DNA of 64,000 nucleotides, taken from Cymbomonas tetramitiformis (lineage: Eukaryota; Chlorophyta; Pyramimonadophyceae; Pyramimonadales; Pyramimonadaceae). Below the pieces are notes generated by a model. It was given only the letters and a program-made list of their open reading frames with translations. It had not been told where the DNA came from and ran no database searches. Every line of letters starts with the position of its first letter. The first letter of the stretch is position 1. Positions 1 through 12,501 of this stretch are shown in pieces. The position numbers and the translations under genes are program-made. The stretch is taken from assembly GCA_001247695.2 (NCBI GenBank), contig LGRX02033479.1, positions 1 to 64,000 on the forward strand. The letters are read 5' to 3'.

Positions 1-3000
1 CCCACCCCTCAGCCCGCACCGCGCTGCAGTCTCCTCCATCCCCCACCTGCCCGCCGCTCGTCAGCATCATTGTCCCTCCCTCACCAACCCAGCAATGGCC
101 CTGCATCGTGCCGATTGACACCCATCATCGGCTGCTTTACCCTACGTGATGCACGGTGATGGGCAAACCCTCGCTTCCACGCCCTGCACAACTGCGCCTA
201 CATACACAATCATCCACACCATGCCGCATGCACACCGGCGTTGCCACCGGGTGTGCACCCTCTGCGGCCCGCAGGCGTGTGAAGTCTGACCGCATCAACG
301 CCGCACTTCGCTCTACACCTCCCGGCACCTCTTCCCCTGGTAGTACTCCAGAGGCCACCCGACATGCAGGCCCCGCAGCACTGTGCCTTCGATCGGACCC
401 GCCATAGCATCATCCAAGATACCAGCCAACCCCCCAGATCCCGTGATGCCTGCCTGTCGTCACTCTAGCCACTGCCTCAGACCCCTCCCTCACTCCTGTG
501 AACTGAACGTGCCACCAGGACAGTCACGGGTGCGTTGAAGCGCTGCAAGGCCGGATGCCATACATCATTGTGTCCTCTGTCAAGTCCGTGCTGATCCCGC
601 CCCCTCTAAAGCTGGGCTCAATGGTGTGATCATCCATGATGACCGTGAACACACCCTTCCTCACCGCTCACCACCTGCTGGACATTCGGTTGTATGCGAG
701 CTGTCCACCTGGGCTGGAGTTTGAGGCAGAACTCGACGACATACACACGTCTCAAGCATGCAGCAGTATGTATATGAGTGAAAGCAGGCTTACTTGCAGG
801 GCCTGGTCTGAGACCTCCGAGGGCACCGCCCCTGCCCTGTGACCCTGCACCTCGAGGGTGGGGCACCCATCCCTGCACGAGCCGGGAGTGCACCGCAGAA
901 TAGGCACCACTCCCGCAGACTGACGATTGTGCGCACCCGTCCCAAGGAAGCCCGTCTCGGTGTGGGCAGCCACGAGCACCCGCAAAAGCCAAAGGGCACA
1001 CATCCATCGCCTCTGAACACTACTCGCAACAACAATGCTGCACATCCGGCACCCTGGCAGCGGGCATCATCGGAGGCTCTCGGCAGCACAGCCAGAACGA
1101 TGCACACCCTGCTGCCCACGGCCATGGGATCCGCCCCCGACAGGCTGTGGGAGCCGTCCGACCGCATCACCGACATATGCCCCGACTGAGAGCAATAAAT
1201 TGCAGCAAAGCAGCCGAACGGCCCCTGAGGCCCCGCATAGATACCGCCCACAGGGGTAGCATGCTTGGGTGTTGGTCGCTTCCCTCGTCCGGCTTTCCAA
1301 CACGCCTTCCGCCCCCCTCCACCACGAGTCTCCGTCCATGCCACCGCCCACCCCCACCAGCACTGTACCCTGTCTCAGCTTGCCTCCGCATTCTCAGCAT
1401 GCAGCCTTCATGACCCCTATACAAACACCTGCCCTCGGGTACTTACAAGTCAGAAAGCTGTGTAAGCGCCCCCATCTGCGTGGGCACTGTGCCGTTCAAG
1501 CTGTTGCCATAAAGATATCTGCAGCACGCACACCAGCCCACGCACCCTCACTCACACGCAGGTCCTCCCTCCCTCCCTCCCTCCTCCTCTGCGCAGCGCC
1601 CGTTGAACCACCCACCCTCAGCCCACACCACGCTGCTGTCTCCTCCATCCCCCACCTGCCGCTCGTCAGCATCATTGTCCCTCCCTCACCAACCCAGCAA
1701 TGGCGCGGCATCGTGCTCATTGTCACCATTGCCATCATCGGCTGCTTTACCCTACGTGATGCACGGTGATGGGCAAACCCTTGCTTCCACGCCCTGCACA
1801 ACTGCGCCTACATACACAATCATCCACACCATGCCGCATGCACACCGGCGTTGCCACCGGGTGTGCACCCTCTGCGGACCGCGGCCAAGTGAGGTCTGAC
1901 CGCATCATAGTCGCACTTCGCTCTACACCTCCCGGCACTTCTTCCCCTGACAAAGTACTCCAGAGGCCACCCGACATGCAGGCCCCGCAGCACTTTGCCT
2001 TCGATCGGACCCGCCATAGCATCATCCAAGATACCAGCCAACCCCCCAGATCCCGTGATGCCTGCCTGCCTGTCGTCACTCTAGCCACTGCCTCAGGCCC
2101 CTCCCTCACTCCTGTGAACTGAACGTGCCACCAGGACAGTCACGGGTGCGTTGAAGCGCTGCAAGGCCGGATGCCACACATCATTCTGTCCCTGTCAAGT
2201 CCGTGCTGATCCCGCCCCCTCTAAAGCTGGGCTCAATGGTGTGATCATCCATGATGACCGTGAACACACCCTTCCTCACCGCTCACCACCTGCTGGACAT
2301 TCGGTTGTATGCGAGACGTCCACCTGGGCTGGAGTTTGAGGCAGGACTCGACGACATACACACGTCTCAAGCATGCAGCAGTATGTATTTCGGCTGAAGC
2401 AGGCCCTGGTCTGAGACCTCCGAGGGCACCACCCCTGCCCTGTGACCCTGCACCTCGAGGGTGGGGCACCCATCCCTGCACGAGCCGGGACTGCACCGCA
2501 GAATAGGCACCACTCCCGCAGACTGATGATTGTGCGCACCCGTCCCGAGGAAGCCCGTCTCGGTGTGGGCAGCCACGAGCAGCCGCAAAAGCCAAAGTGC
2601 ACACATCCATCGCCTCTGAACACTACTCGCAACAACAATGCTGCACATCCGGCACCCTGGCAGCGGGCATCATCGGAGGCTCTCGGCAGCACAGCCAGAG
2701 CGATGCACACCCTGCTGCCCACGGCCATGGGATCCGCCCCCGACAGGCTTTGGGAGCCGTCCAACCGCATCACCGACATATGCCCCGACTGAGAGCAACA
2801 AATTGCAGCGAAGCAGCCGAACGGCCCATGAGGCCCCACATAGATACCGCCCACAGGGGTAGCATGCTTGGGTGCTTGCCGCTTCCCTTGTCCGGCTTTC
2901 CAAAACACCTTCCGCCCCCCTCCCCCAAGAGTCCCCGTCCATGCCACCGCCCACCCCCACTAGCACTGTACCCTGTCTCAGCATGTCTCAGCATGCAGCC

Positions 3001-5102
3001 TTGGCCATGCTGCTACACCTGCCCTCGGGTACTTACAAGTAACCAAGCTGTGTGAGCGCCCCCAACTGTGTGGGCACCGTGCCCGTCATGCTGTTGCCAA
3101 AGAAATTCCTGCAGCACGCACACCAGCCCACGCACCCTCACTCACATGTGGTCCTCCCTCCCTCCCTCCCGCAGCGCCCGCAAACCTCACCCACCTCCCT
3201 CAGCCCGCACCGCGCTGCTGTCTCCTCCATCCCCCACCTGCCCGCCGCTCGTCAGCATCATTGTCCCTCCCTCACCAACCCAGCAATGGCCCTGCATCGT
3301 GCCCATTGACACCCATCATCGGCTGCTTTACCCTACGTGATGCACGGTGATGGGCAAACCCTCGCTTCCACGCCCTGCACACTTGCGCCTATATACACAT
3401 CCACACCATGCCGCATGCACACCGGCGTTGCCACCGGGTGTGCACCCTCTGCGGACCGCGGCCAAGTGAGGTCTGACCGCATCAACGCCGCACTTCGCTC
3501 TACACCTCCCGGCACCTCTTCCCCTGGTAGTACTCCAGAAGCCACCCGACATGCAGGCCCCGCAGCACTGTGCCTTCCATCAGACCCGTCATAGCATCAT
3601 ACAAGATACCAGCCAACCCCCCAGATCCCGTGATGCCTGCCTGTATGTCGTCACTCTAGCCACTGCCTCAGGCCCCTCCCTCACTCCTGTGAACTGAACG
3701 TGCCACCAGGACAGTCACGGGTGCGTTGAAGCGCTGCAAGGCCGGATGCCATACATCATTCTGTCCTCTGTCAAGTCCGTGCTGATCCCGCCCGCTCTAA
3801 AGCTGGGCTCAATGGTGTGATCATCCATGATGACCGTGAACACACCCTTCCTCACCGCTCACCACCTGCTGGACATTCGGTTGTATGCGAGACGTCCACC
3901 TGGGCTGGAGTTTGAGGCAGAACTCGACGACACACACACGTCTCAAGCATGAAGCAGTATGTATATGGGCTCAAGCAGGCTTACTTGCAGGGCCTGGTCT
4001 GAGACCTCCGAGGGCACCGCCCCTGCCCTGTGACCCTGCACCTCGAGGGTAGGGCACCCATCCCTGCACGAGCCGGGACTGCACCGCAGAATGGGCACCA
4101 CTCCCGCAGACTGATGATTGTGCGCACCCGTCTCGAGGAAGCCCGTCTCGGTGTGGGCAGTCACGAGCAGCCGCAAAAGCCAAAGTGCACACATCCATCG
4201 CCTCTGAACACTACTCGCAACAACAATGCTGCGCATCCGGCACCCTGGCAGCGGGCATCATCGGAGGCTTTCGGCAGCACAGCCAGAGCGACGCACACCC
4301 TGCTGCCCACGGCCATGGGATCCGGCCCCCGACAGGCTGTGAGATCTGTCCAACCGCATCACCGGCATATGCCCCGACTGAGAGCAACAAATTGCAGCGA
4401 AGCAGCCGAACGGCCCCTGAGGCCCCACATAGATACCGCCCACAGGGGTAGCATGCTTGGGTGCTTGCCGCTTCCCTTGTCCGGCTTTCGAAAACACCTT
4501 TCGCCCCCCTCCCCGATGATTCTCCGTCCATGCCACCGCCCACCCCCACCAGCACTGTACCCTGTCTCAGCATGTCTCAGCATGCAGCCTTGGCCCCGCT
4601 GCTACACCTGCCCTCGGGTACTTACAAGGAACGCAGCTGTGTAAGCGCCCCCATCTGTGTGGGCACCGTGCCCGTTAGGCTGCATTCTGCAAGATACCTG
4701 CAGCACGCACACCAGCCCACGCACCCTCACTCACACGCGGGTCTTCCCTCCCTCCCTCCCTCCCTCCCTCCCCTCCTCCTTGCGCAGCGCCCGCAACCAC
4801 CCACCCTCAGCCCGCACCGCGCTGCTGTCTCCTCCATCCCCCACCTGCCCGCCGCTCGTCAGCATCATTGTCCCTCCCTCACCAACCCAGCAATGGGCCT
4901 TCATCGTGCTCATTGTCACCATTGCCATCATCGGCTGCTTTACCCTACGTGATGCACGGTGATGGGCAAACCCTCGCTTCCACGCCCTGCACAACTGCGC
5001 CTACATACACAATCATCCACACCATGCCGCATGCACACCGGCGTTGCCACCGGGTGTGCGCCCTCTACGGACCGCGGCCAAGCGAGGTCTGACGCATCAT
5101 AG

Positions 5103-5876
5103 TATAGCTGGCACCATTTTACCAAAGGTATTACCAATCCTTTTACCACTGGTATTTTACTGGTATTACTTTGGTCGATTTTCCTTTACTTTTGGTAAAC
5201 TGGTATTACCCCCCCTTTACCAAATATTTTACCATCGGTAATACCTGGTAATGGTAATACCTTACCCTTCACCAGTTTTACCACCGATTTTACCAGAGAT
5301 TTTCCCCGGTTTTCCCCGATTTCCAGATTTTCCCCGAGGAGCCAAGATCGTTATTGGCCAGTCGAGTGGTCAAGTACAAGTAGCCGACTGACTATATGTT
5401 AAAGTCCGTCAATTTTTTTATCAAGGTTTTGGGTCGCCCTGGCTCTTTGAGGGTTTTTAGGGTTTAGGGTTTTGCAACGGTATGCATGTGTGATGTCCAA
5501 CCGAGGTGCATCCCAAGGATTCGCAACATCACCCGCGTTCACCTAAAACGTTTTGCATCATCGTTGGTGCCCTTTTGCACTCTCCACATCCATTTCACAC
5601 CTTATATGTGCCTCTCACACCATAACGCCTCCTGACAGCAGCATGCCCTCTTCACTTTGACACCCTCCCCCCGGCGCTATGCATGTCGGGATACCGAACC
5701 AAAGGTATCCTAACATCATCGACTTCATATGTGTCGATGCTACTTAGTGACGACCTCAAATCAGGTCGTTATCATGTCCATATCATTGGTTTCCTGCTTT
5801 CGAAATTCAAAACCCTGAAAATCGATATTTTGGTATTACCGGGCAAATTCCTTTACCCGGTAAAATGCCAGCTATA
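5103..5876. mobile_element. Non-autonomous TIR transposon with 8-bp target duplication (hAT-like)
   Basis: The macrosatellite is interrupted here. CATCATAG is present on both sides (5095-5102 and 5877-5884) and only once in uninterrupted units, for example near 9071. The ends are inverted: TATAGCTGGCA at the left and its complement TGCCAGCTATA at the right, followed inward by TTTTACC-type sequence. An 8-bp duplication fits the hAT superfamily, although the terminal bases are not the usual CAG. The interior has no transposase. It holds clustered TTTTACC/GGTATTAC motifs at the left and a short TTTAGGG-like run near 5453-5476. The right third overlaps a chance open frame. Confidence 0.85.
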
Positions 5877-8800
5877 CATCATAGCCGCACTTCGCTCTAC
5901 ACCTCCCGGCACCTCTTCCCCTGGTAGTACTCCAGAAGCCACCCGACATGCAGGCCCCGCAGCACTGTGCCTTCGATCGGACCCGCCATAGCATCATCCA
6001 AGATACCAGCCAACCCCCCAGATCCCGTGATGCCTGCCTGTATGTCGTCACTCTAGCCACTGCCTCAGGCCCCTCCCTCACTCCTGTGAACTGAACGTGC
6101 CACCAGGACAGTCACGGGTGCGTTGAAGCGCTGCAAGGCCGGATGCCATACATCATTGTGTCCTCTGTCAAGTCCGTGCTGATCCCGCCCGCTCTAAAGC
6201 TGGGCTCAATGGTGTGATCATCCATGATGACCGTGAACACACCCTCCCTCACCGCTCACCACCTGCTGGACATTTGGTTGTATGCGAGACGTCCACCTGG
6301 GCTGGAGTTTGAGGCAGGACTTGACAACATACACACGTCTCAAGCATGCAGCAGTATGTATATGGGCTAAAGCAGGCTTACTTGCAGGGCCTGGTCTGAG
6401 ACCTCCGAGGGCACAACCCCTGCCCTGTGACCCTGCACCTCGAGGGTGGGGCATCCATCCCTGCACGAGCCGGGAGTGCGCCGCAGAATGGGCACCACTC
6501 CCGCAGACTGATGATTGTGCCCACCCGTCCCGAGGAAGCCCGTCTCGGTGTGGACAGACACGAGCAGCCGCAAAAGCCGAAGGGCACACATCCATCGCCT
6601 CTGAACACTACTCGCAGCAACAATGCTGCACATCCGGCACCCTGGCAGCGGGCATCATCGAAAGCTCTTGACAGCGCAGCCAGAGCGATGCACACCCTGC
6701 TGCCCACGGCCATGGGATCAGCCCCCGACAGGCTGTGGGAGCCGTCCAACCGCATCACTGACATACGCCCCGACTGAGAACATCAAATTGCAGTGAAGCA
6801 GCCGAACGGCCCCTGAGGCCCCGCATAGATACCGCCCACAGGGGTAGCATGCTTGGGTGTTGGCCGCTTCCCTTGTCCAGCTTTCCAACACGCCTTCCGC
6901 CCCCCTCCCCCACGAGTCTCCGTTCATGCCACCGCCCACCCCCGCCAGCGCTGTACCCTGTCTCAGCATGTCTCAGCATGCAGCCTTGGCCCAGCTGCTA
7001 CACCTGCCCTCGGGTACTTACAATCTAGTCAGCTGTGTGAGCGCCCCCATCTGCGTAGGCACCGTGCCCGTCAGGCTGTTGTCATAAAGATACCTGCAGC
7101 ACGCACACCAGCCCACGCACCCTCACTCACACGCGGGTCCTCCCTCCCTCCCTCTCTCCCTCCCTTTCTACTTGCGCAGCGCCCGCAACCACCCACCCCT
7201 CAGCCCGCACCGCGCTGCAGTCTCCTCCGTCCCCCACCTGCCGCTCGTCAGCATCATTGTCCCTCCCTCAACCAGCAATGGCCCTGCATCGTGCCCATTG
7301 TCACCATTGTCATCATCGGCTGCTTTACCCTACGTGATGCACGGTGATAGGCAAACCCTCGCTTCCACGCCCTGCACAACTGCGCCTACATACACATCCA
7401 CACCATGCCGCATGCACACCGGCGTTGCCACCGGGTGTGCACCCTCTGCAGCCCGCAGCCGTGTGAGGTCTGACCGCATCAAAGCCGCAGTTCGCTCTAC
7501 ACCTCTCAGCACCTCTTCCCCTGGAAGTATCCCAGAAGCCACCCGACATGCAGGCCCAGCAGCACTGTGCCGTCGATCGGTCCCGTCATAGCATCATCCA
7601 AGATTTCAGCCAACCCCCCAGATCCCGTGATGCCTGTATGTCGTCACTCTAGCCACTGCCTCAGGCCCCTCCCTCACTCCTGTGAACTGAACATGCCACC
7701 AGGACAGTCACGGGTGCGTTGAAATGCTGCAAGGCCGGATGCCATACATCATTGTGTCCTCTGTCAAGTCCATGCTGATCCCGCCCGCTCCAAAGCTGGG
7801 CTCAATGGTGTGATCATCCATGATGACCGTGAACACACCCTCCCTCACCGCTCACCACCTGCTGGACATTCGGTTGTATGTGAGACGTTCACCTGGGCTG
7901 TAGTTTGAGGCAGGACTTGACGACATAAACACGTCTCAAGCATGAAGTGGTATGTATATGAGCTAAAGCAGGCTTACTTGCAGGGCCTGGTCTGAGACCT
8001 CCGAGGGCACCACCCCTGCCCTGTGACCCTGCACCTCGAGGGTGGGGCACCCATCCCTGCACGAGCCGGGAGTGCGCCACAGAATGGGCACCACTCCCGC
8101 AGACTGATGATTGTGCGCACCCGTCCCGAGGAAGCCCGTCTCGGTGTGGGCAGTCACGAGCAGCCGCAAAAGCCAAAGGGCACACATCCATCGCCTCTGA
8201 ACACTATTCGCAACAACAATGCTGCACATCCGGCACCCTGGCAGCGGGCATCATCGGAAGCTCTCGGCAGCACAGCCATAGCGATGCACAACCTGCTGCC
8301 CACGGCCATGGGATCCGCCCCCGACAGGCTTTCGGAGCCGTCCAACCGCATCACGGACATACGCCCCGACTGAGAACATCAAATTGCAGTGAAGCAGCCG
8401 AACGGCCCCTGAGGCCCCGCATAGATACCGCCCACAGGGGTAGCATGCTTGGGTGCTTGGTCGCTTCCCTTGTCCGGCTTTCCAACACGCCTTCCGCCCC
8501 CCTCCCGCACGAGTCTCCGTCCATGCCACCGCCCACCCCCACCAGCACTGTACCCTGTCTCAGCATGTCTCAGCATGCAGCCTTGGCCCTGCTGCTACAC
8601 CTAACCCTCGGGTACTTACAAAGTAGTCAGCTGTGTGAGCGCCCCCATCTGTGTGGGCACCGTGCCCGTGAGCAAAAGGTCTTCAAGATCCCTGCAGCAC
8701 GCACACCAGCCCACACACCCTCACTCACACGCGGGTCCTCCCTCCCTCCCTCCCTCCCTCCTTGCGCGCCCGCAAACCACCCACCTCAGCCCGCACCGCG

Positions 8801-9523
8801 CTGCTGTCTCCTCGATCCCCCACCTGCCCGCCGCTCGTCAGCATCATTGTCCCTCCCTCACCAACCCAGCAATGGCCCTGCATCGTGCCCATTGACATCA
8901 TTGCCATCATCGGCTGCTTTACCCTACGTGATGCACGGTGATGAGCAAATCCTCGCTTCCACGCCCTGCATAACTGCGCCTACATACACATCCACACCAT
9001 GCCGCATGCACACCGGCGTTGCCACCGGGTGTGCGCCCTCTACGGACCGCGGCCAAGTGAGGTCTGACCGCATCATAGCCGCACTTCGCTCGACACCTCC
9101 CGGCACCTCTTCCCCTGGTAGTACCCCAGAAGCCACCCGACATGCAGGCCCCGCAGCACTGTGCCTTCGATCAGACCCGCCATAGCATCATCCAAGATAC
9201 CAGCCAACCCCCCAGATCACGTGATGCCTGCCTGCCTGTCGTCACTCTATCTAGCCACTGCCTCAGGCCCCTCCCTCACTCCTGCGAACTGAACGTGCCA
9301 CCAGGACAGTCACGGGTGCGTTGAAGCGCTGCAAGGCCATACATCATTGTGTCCTCTGTCAAGTCCGTGCTGATCCCGCCCGCTCTAAAGCTGGGCTCAA
9401 TGGTGTGATCATCCATGATGACCGTGAACACACCCTTCCTCACCGCTCACCACCTGCTGGACATTCGGTTGTATGCGAGCTGTCCACCTGGGCTGGAGTT
9501 TGAGGCAGGACTTCACGACATAC

Positions 9524-10416
9524 TGAACGGCATGAGATCGGCCAACAAAAGCCAGCCCATCATCATCCCAGTGGATGTGAAAAGCAAATCAAGAGCAGGG
9601 CGGGGCCGTGACAAGATACCACAAACTCATACATATTCCCAACCCAGATGCAAGGCAGCATGGAAGGATGATACGATGTGACCGATCATCGCCCAACAAT
9701 TGTTGGTCTCTGGGTAACGGAGTAAGCGGACCCTGCTGGCATGCCCCCCAGTGGCTCCCGGTCGATGGATGGGACCTGTTGGTCCATGGTTATGTCATGA
9801 ATGCAGTCACACCACACAGCATGGACACCCCATGTCAAAAAAGGAAACATGCGGGCACCTAAGTGCTCCCCACAAAATTCAAGGGAGAACACAGAAGTTG
9901 TACATCACCACCTTCTGCCTCTCCTCGCAGCACGACAGACGAATCTACCGAGCTCTCCAAGAGGCAGTGCCCGCCAGAATGGCACCACAGGGATAACCGC
10001 CTCCCAAAACCCACTTCCACCCGGCGGCCGTCCCCGTTCACAGCGATCCGCCAGTACTTCATATCAAGGTCAAAGAACGCAAGTCCCCCGGCATGTGTAA
10101 TAACCATGAGCACTGTACACGGAGAGGGAGCTAGCGTCAGACGAATCCAAGACACTCCCAAAAAGCGAGCCGTAGACGAATCCCCGACGCACTCAAAGAG
10201 GCAGTACCCATCAGAAGGGTACCACAGGGACAGCCACATCCCATCATCCAAATCATTCCAGTGGCCGTCCCCGTTCACAACGAGATGCCAGTACCCCATA
10301 AAGTGGGTATCGATCACCAGTCCCCCGGCAGGTGAAAAAGCCCCAAGGCACTGGACATAAATAGAGCCAGCCGCAGACGAATCCCCGACGCCCTCAAAGA
10401 GGCAGTACCCGCCAGA
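9524..10416. mobile_element. Inserted DNA block flanked by a 17-bp duplication
   Basis: A second interruption of the macrosatellite. The 17-mer AGGACTTCACGACATAC stands at 9507-9523 and again at 10417-10433; uninterrupted units carry it once. The block has no terminal inverted repeats, no LTRs and no poly(A) tail at either end. A long duplication of this kind fits target-primed insertion or filler DNA copied during break repair rather than a cut-and-paste transposon. Nearly two thirds of the block is one open frame on the minus strand, listed separately. Confidence 0.8.
9859..10416 (-). pseudogene. Captured coding fragment with repeated WxxxVNGDG domain
   Basis: An open frame of about 185 codons enters at the exact edge of the inserted block and runs to a stop at 9859-9861. 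It is internally repetitive: GGYCLFEGVGDSS, DGYCLFECVGDSS and GGHCLLESSVDSS open three successive units, and YWHLVVNGDG and YWRIAVNGDG mark the middle of two of them, with a period of about 75-80 residues. The first unit and the start codon are missing, so this is a piece of a longer gene. The repeat spacing and the conserved NGDG suggest a small globular, perhaps ligand-binding, domain, but I do not recognise the family. Alternatively it is an exon of an unlinked host gene copied here by break repair. No promoter is visible. Confidence 0.5.
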
Positions 10417-10882
10417 AGGACTTCACGACATACACACGTCTCAAGCATGAAGCAGTGTGTATATGAGTGAAAGCAGGCTTACTTGCAGGGCCTGGTCTGA
10501 GACCTCCGAGGGCACCGCCCCTGCCCTGTGACCCTGCACCTCGAGGGTAGGGCACCCATCCCTGCACGAGCCGGGAGTGCACCGCAGAATGGGCACCACT
10601 CCTGCAGACTGATGATCGTGCGCACCCGTCCCGAGGAAGCCCGTCTCGGTGTGGGCAGTCATGAGCAGCCGCAAAAGCCAAAGGGCACGCATCCATCGCC
10701 TCTGAACACTACTCGCAACAACAATGCTGTACATCCGGCACCCTGGCAGCGGGCATCATCGGAGGCTCTCGGCAGCACAGCCAGAGCGATGCACACCCTG
10801 CTGCCCACGGCCATGGGATCCGCCCCCGACAGGCTGTGGGAGCCGTCCGACCGCATCACGGACATACGCCCCGACTGAGAAC

Positions 10883-12120
10883 GAGAAATCAATGCCATCT
10901 GCCATGTTGCTAGATGAGCACAGTGCGTAGTGGGTGAATGCGAGTAGTACTCACAGGCTTGAACATCCATTCTGTATGCATGATTGATAATCGCTGTGAT
11001 TCTCAATGGTGACGGCCGCCGCAGCTTTGAACTGCATTGCCCAGCAAAAGATGAAGAGTACAGTAGGCACCTTCATCCGCTGCACGGACCAGCCTGTCAA
11101 AGCACACAAATAGCGGAGTAACTTCGTGAAAGGATTGCCTCGGATTTTGGCAGGCATCATCTGTAAGTATATATACGCATATTGAAGAGAGAGCTTGCTT
11201 ATCCTTGGACCAACTCCTTTGGCACACCATGCATAGCCAGAGAAGACCGGCTGCACTATGCACCAATGCCAGGGATCAAATAAAGGGACCCCCTACACCT
11301 TTATACTGAGCTACCTAAGCCCCTCCGCATCTGCACTGCCGGCGCGCTGTTGCTCTGTCCCTGGACCCGGTTCACCCTTGCACCCCGAACTGCACGAGCT
11401 ATCTCTCCACCACCAAGCCTACGCACAGGACCACCCCTTTGCTCCCCGAGCCCCACCGGGTCACCTACGCCCCTCGGCAGTTGTGCTACCGATGCATTGT
11501 TGTTGTGTCTCTTAAGCTGGCTCACCTCTACCCCTCGAGCCACTCGCGCCATCTCTTCACCACCAAGCCCACACTATGGACCACCCCACCACCCTCTACC
11601 CGCCTCAGAGCTTCGTCTCACCACGCTCAGCTACCCACGACACAGCCGAAATCCCCAAGCCCTGTCTCAAGGGGTTGGGAATGATAGACTAGATTGCCAT
11701 CATCCGAACCTGCACCTGCCACCCTGTACTCCCAGCGCCAACTCTGTGTGACTAAAACCCTTGCACTGAATGCCTTGCGAGGAAGCTGCAAACTTGAGCA
11801 AAGTGCTCCACACTTGCGCTGTAATTGTCATGTTGCGATGTTCCTACTTGGGGTCGTATCGATCCCCACATTTCCCTGTGCGTTCCAAGCCCTCCCGATG
11901 GCAAATAGTTTACCAAGCAGTCGTTGCCTTCCCGACAGCGGCTCATCACTGTTAACTCCCGCACGGCCAGCGACCTCTCCTTGTGGCCGGCAACCTCGTC
12001 TCGTGGCCAGGGAACGAAGCTGATTGTGTGTGCTTCTCCTTAGACTGATGCATTTGGCGACTCCAAAGAACAACTGTATTGTTCTTGGCGGCGCCAAGGG
12101 TGGAAATGGATTTATAATTT
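10883..12120. other. Intergenic region with a diverged 160-bp duplication
   Basis: No gene is supported. Two C-rich segments around 11350-11440 and 11510-11600 are diverged copies of each other; the shared string CACCAAGCC occurs at 11411 and 11571, a spacing of 160 bp. Open frames through this part on both strands follow the proline/serine-rich repeat and are not convincing. The remainder up to the retroelement repeat at 12121 holds nothing recognisable. Confidence 0.6.
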
Positions 12121-12275
12121 TGTTCAAATTGGAGTGCAACAGAATTTTTGTGGTTTCAGAATTTCGGAATCCGTGACTCCTGCTGCAGCCGAGCTGATGA
12201 CAATGACAAATGTAGGACCGTGACAACAGAACAGCAAGGTTACAAGTAGCCACAAACCGACACGCATGTTCAGCT
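12121..12275 (+). repeat. Left direct repeat of DIRS/PAT-like element
   Basis: Begins TGTTCAAATTGGAGTGCAAC and runs to TTCAGCT. It matches 17002-17162 in the same orientation with a small number of substitutions and two short indels. The shared part contains the stretch AATCCGTGACTCCTGCTGCA. Confidence 0.85.
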
Positions 12276-12501
12276 TTGTTCTTTCTGCTCTTGCAAACAG
12301 GAACTGCACGGGTACCTAGTACCCTGTGAGGCACACTGCAATCGGATTTGTAAATTTTCCTTCACTTGTTTCGTTTGTGAACAGTGGAGTAGGTTGTGAT
12401 TTAACCACTAGGCTGTACGGCACCGGTCGGCAGCAACGGGAGCAATCAGTGAAAAACCGCGACTCTTACAGTAGATTTAGTTTTTCCCTGTGCTCTCAAC
12501 G

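Larger units (their letters stand above)
1..10882. repeat. Macrosatellite of ~1.6-kb tandem units
   Basis: A GC-rich sequence recurs head to tail. The landmark GCTGCTTTACCCTACGTGAT lies at about 131, 1741, 3322, 4934, 7319 and 8913, giving spacings of about 1.58-1.61 kb once two insertions (5103-5876 and 9524-10416) are subtracted. Each unit has a CCCT-rich tract (for example near 1562, 4746, 8739) and a C-rich coding-like middle. Units differ by scattered substitutions and small indels. The array is cut by the left edge of the window. On the right it stops at about 10882, directly after a stop codon shared by the units. Open frames occur on both strands. The only length-stable one is a 116-codon plus-strand frame without an ATG start (839-1189, 2442-2792, 6427-6777, 8023-8373, 10528-10878), which is lost by frameshift in the unit around 4030. 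I regard the array as probably non-coding. Confidence 0.93.

Noticed and set aside
630..1007. Minus-strand cysteine-rich frame repeated in each macrosatellite unit
   Set aside because: Start, stop and length vary among units and it overlaps the more stable plus-strand frame; it looks like a by-product of high GC.
5440..5480. Interstitial telomere (TTTAGGG)n
   Set aside because: Only about two adjacent TTTAGGG-like units are present, within a MITE; too short to indicate a telomere.
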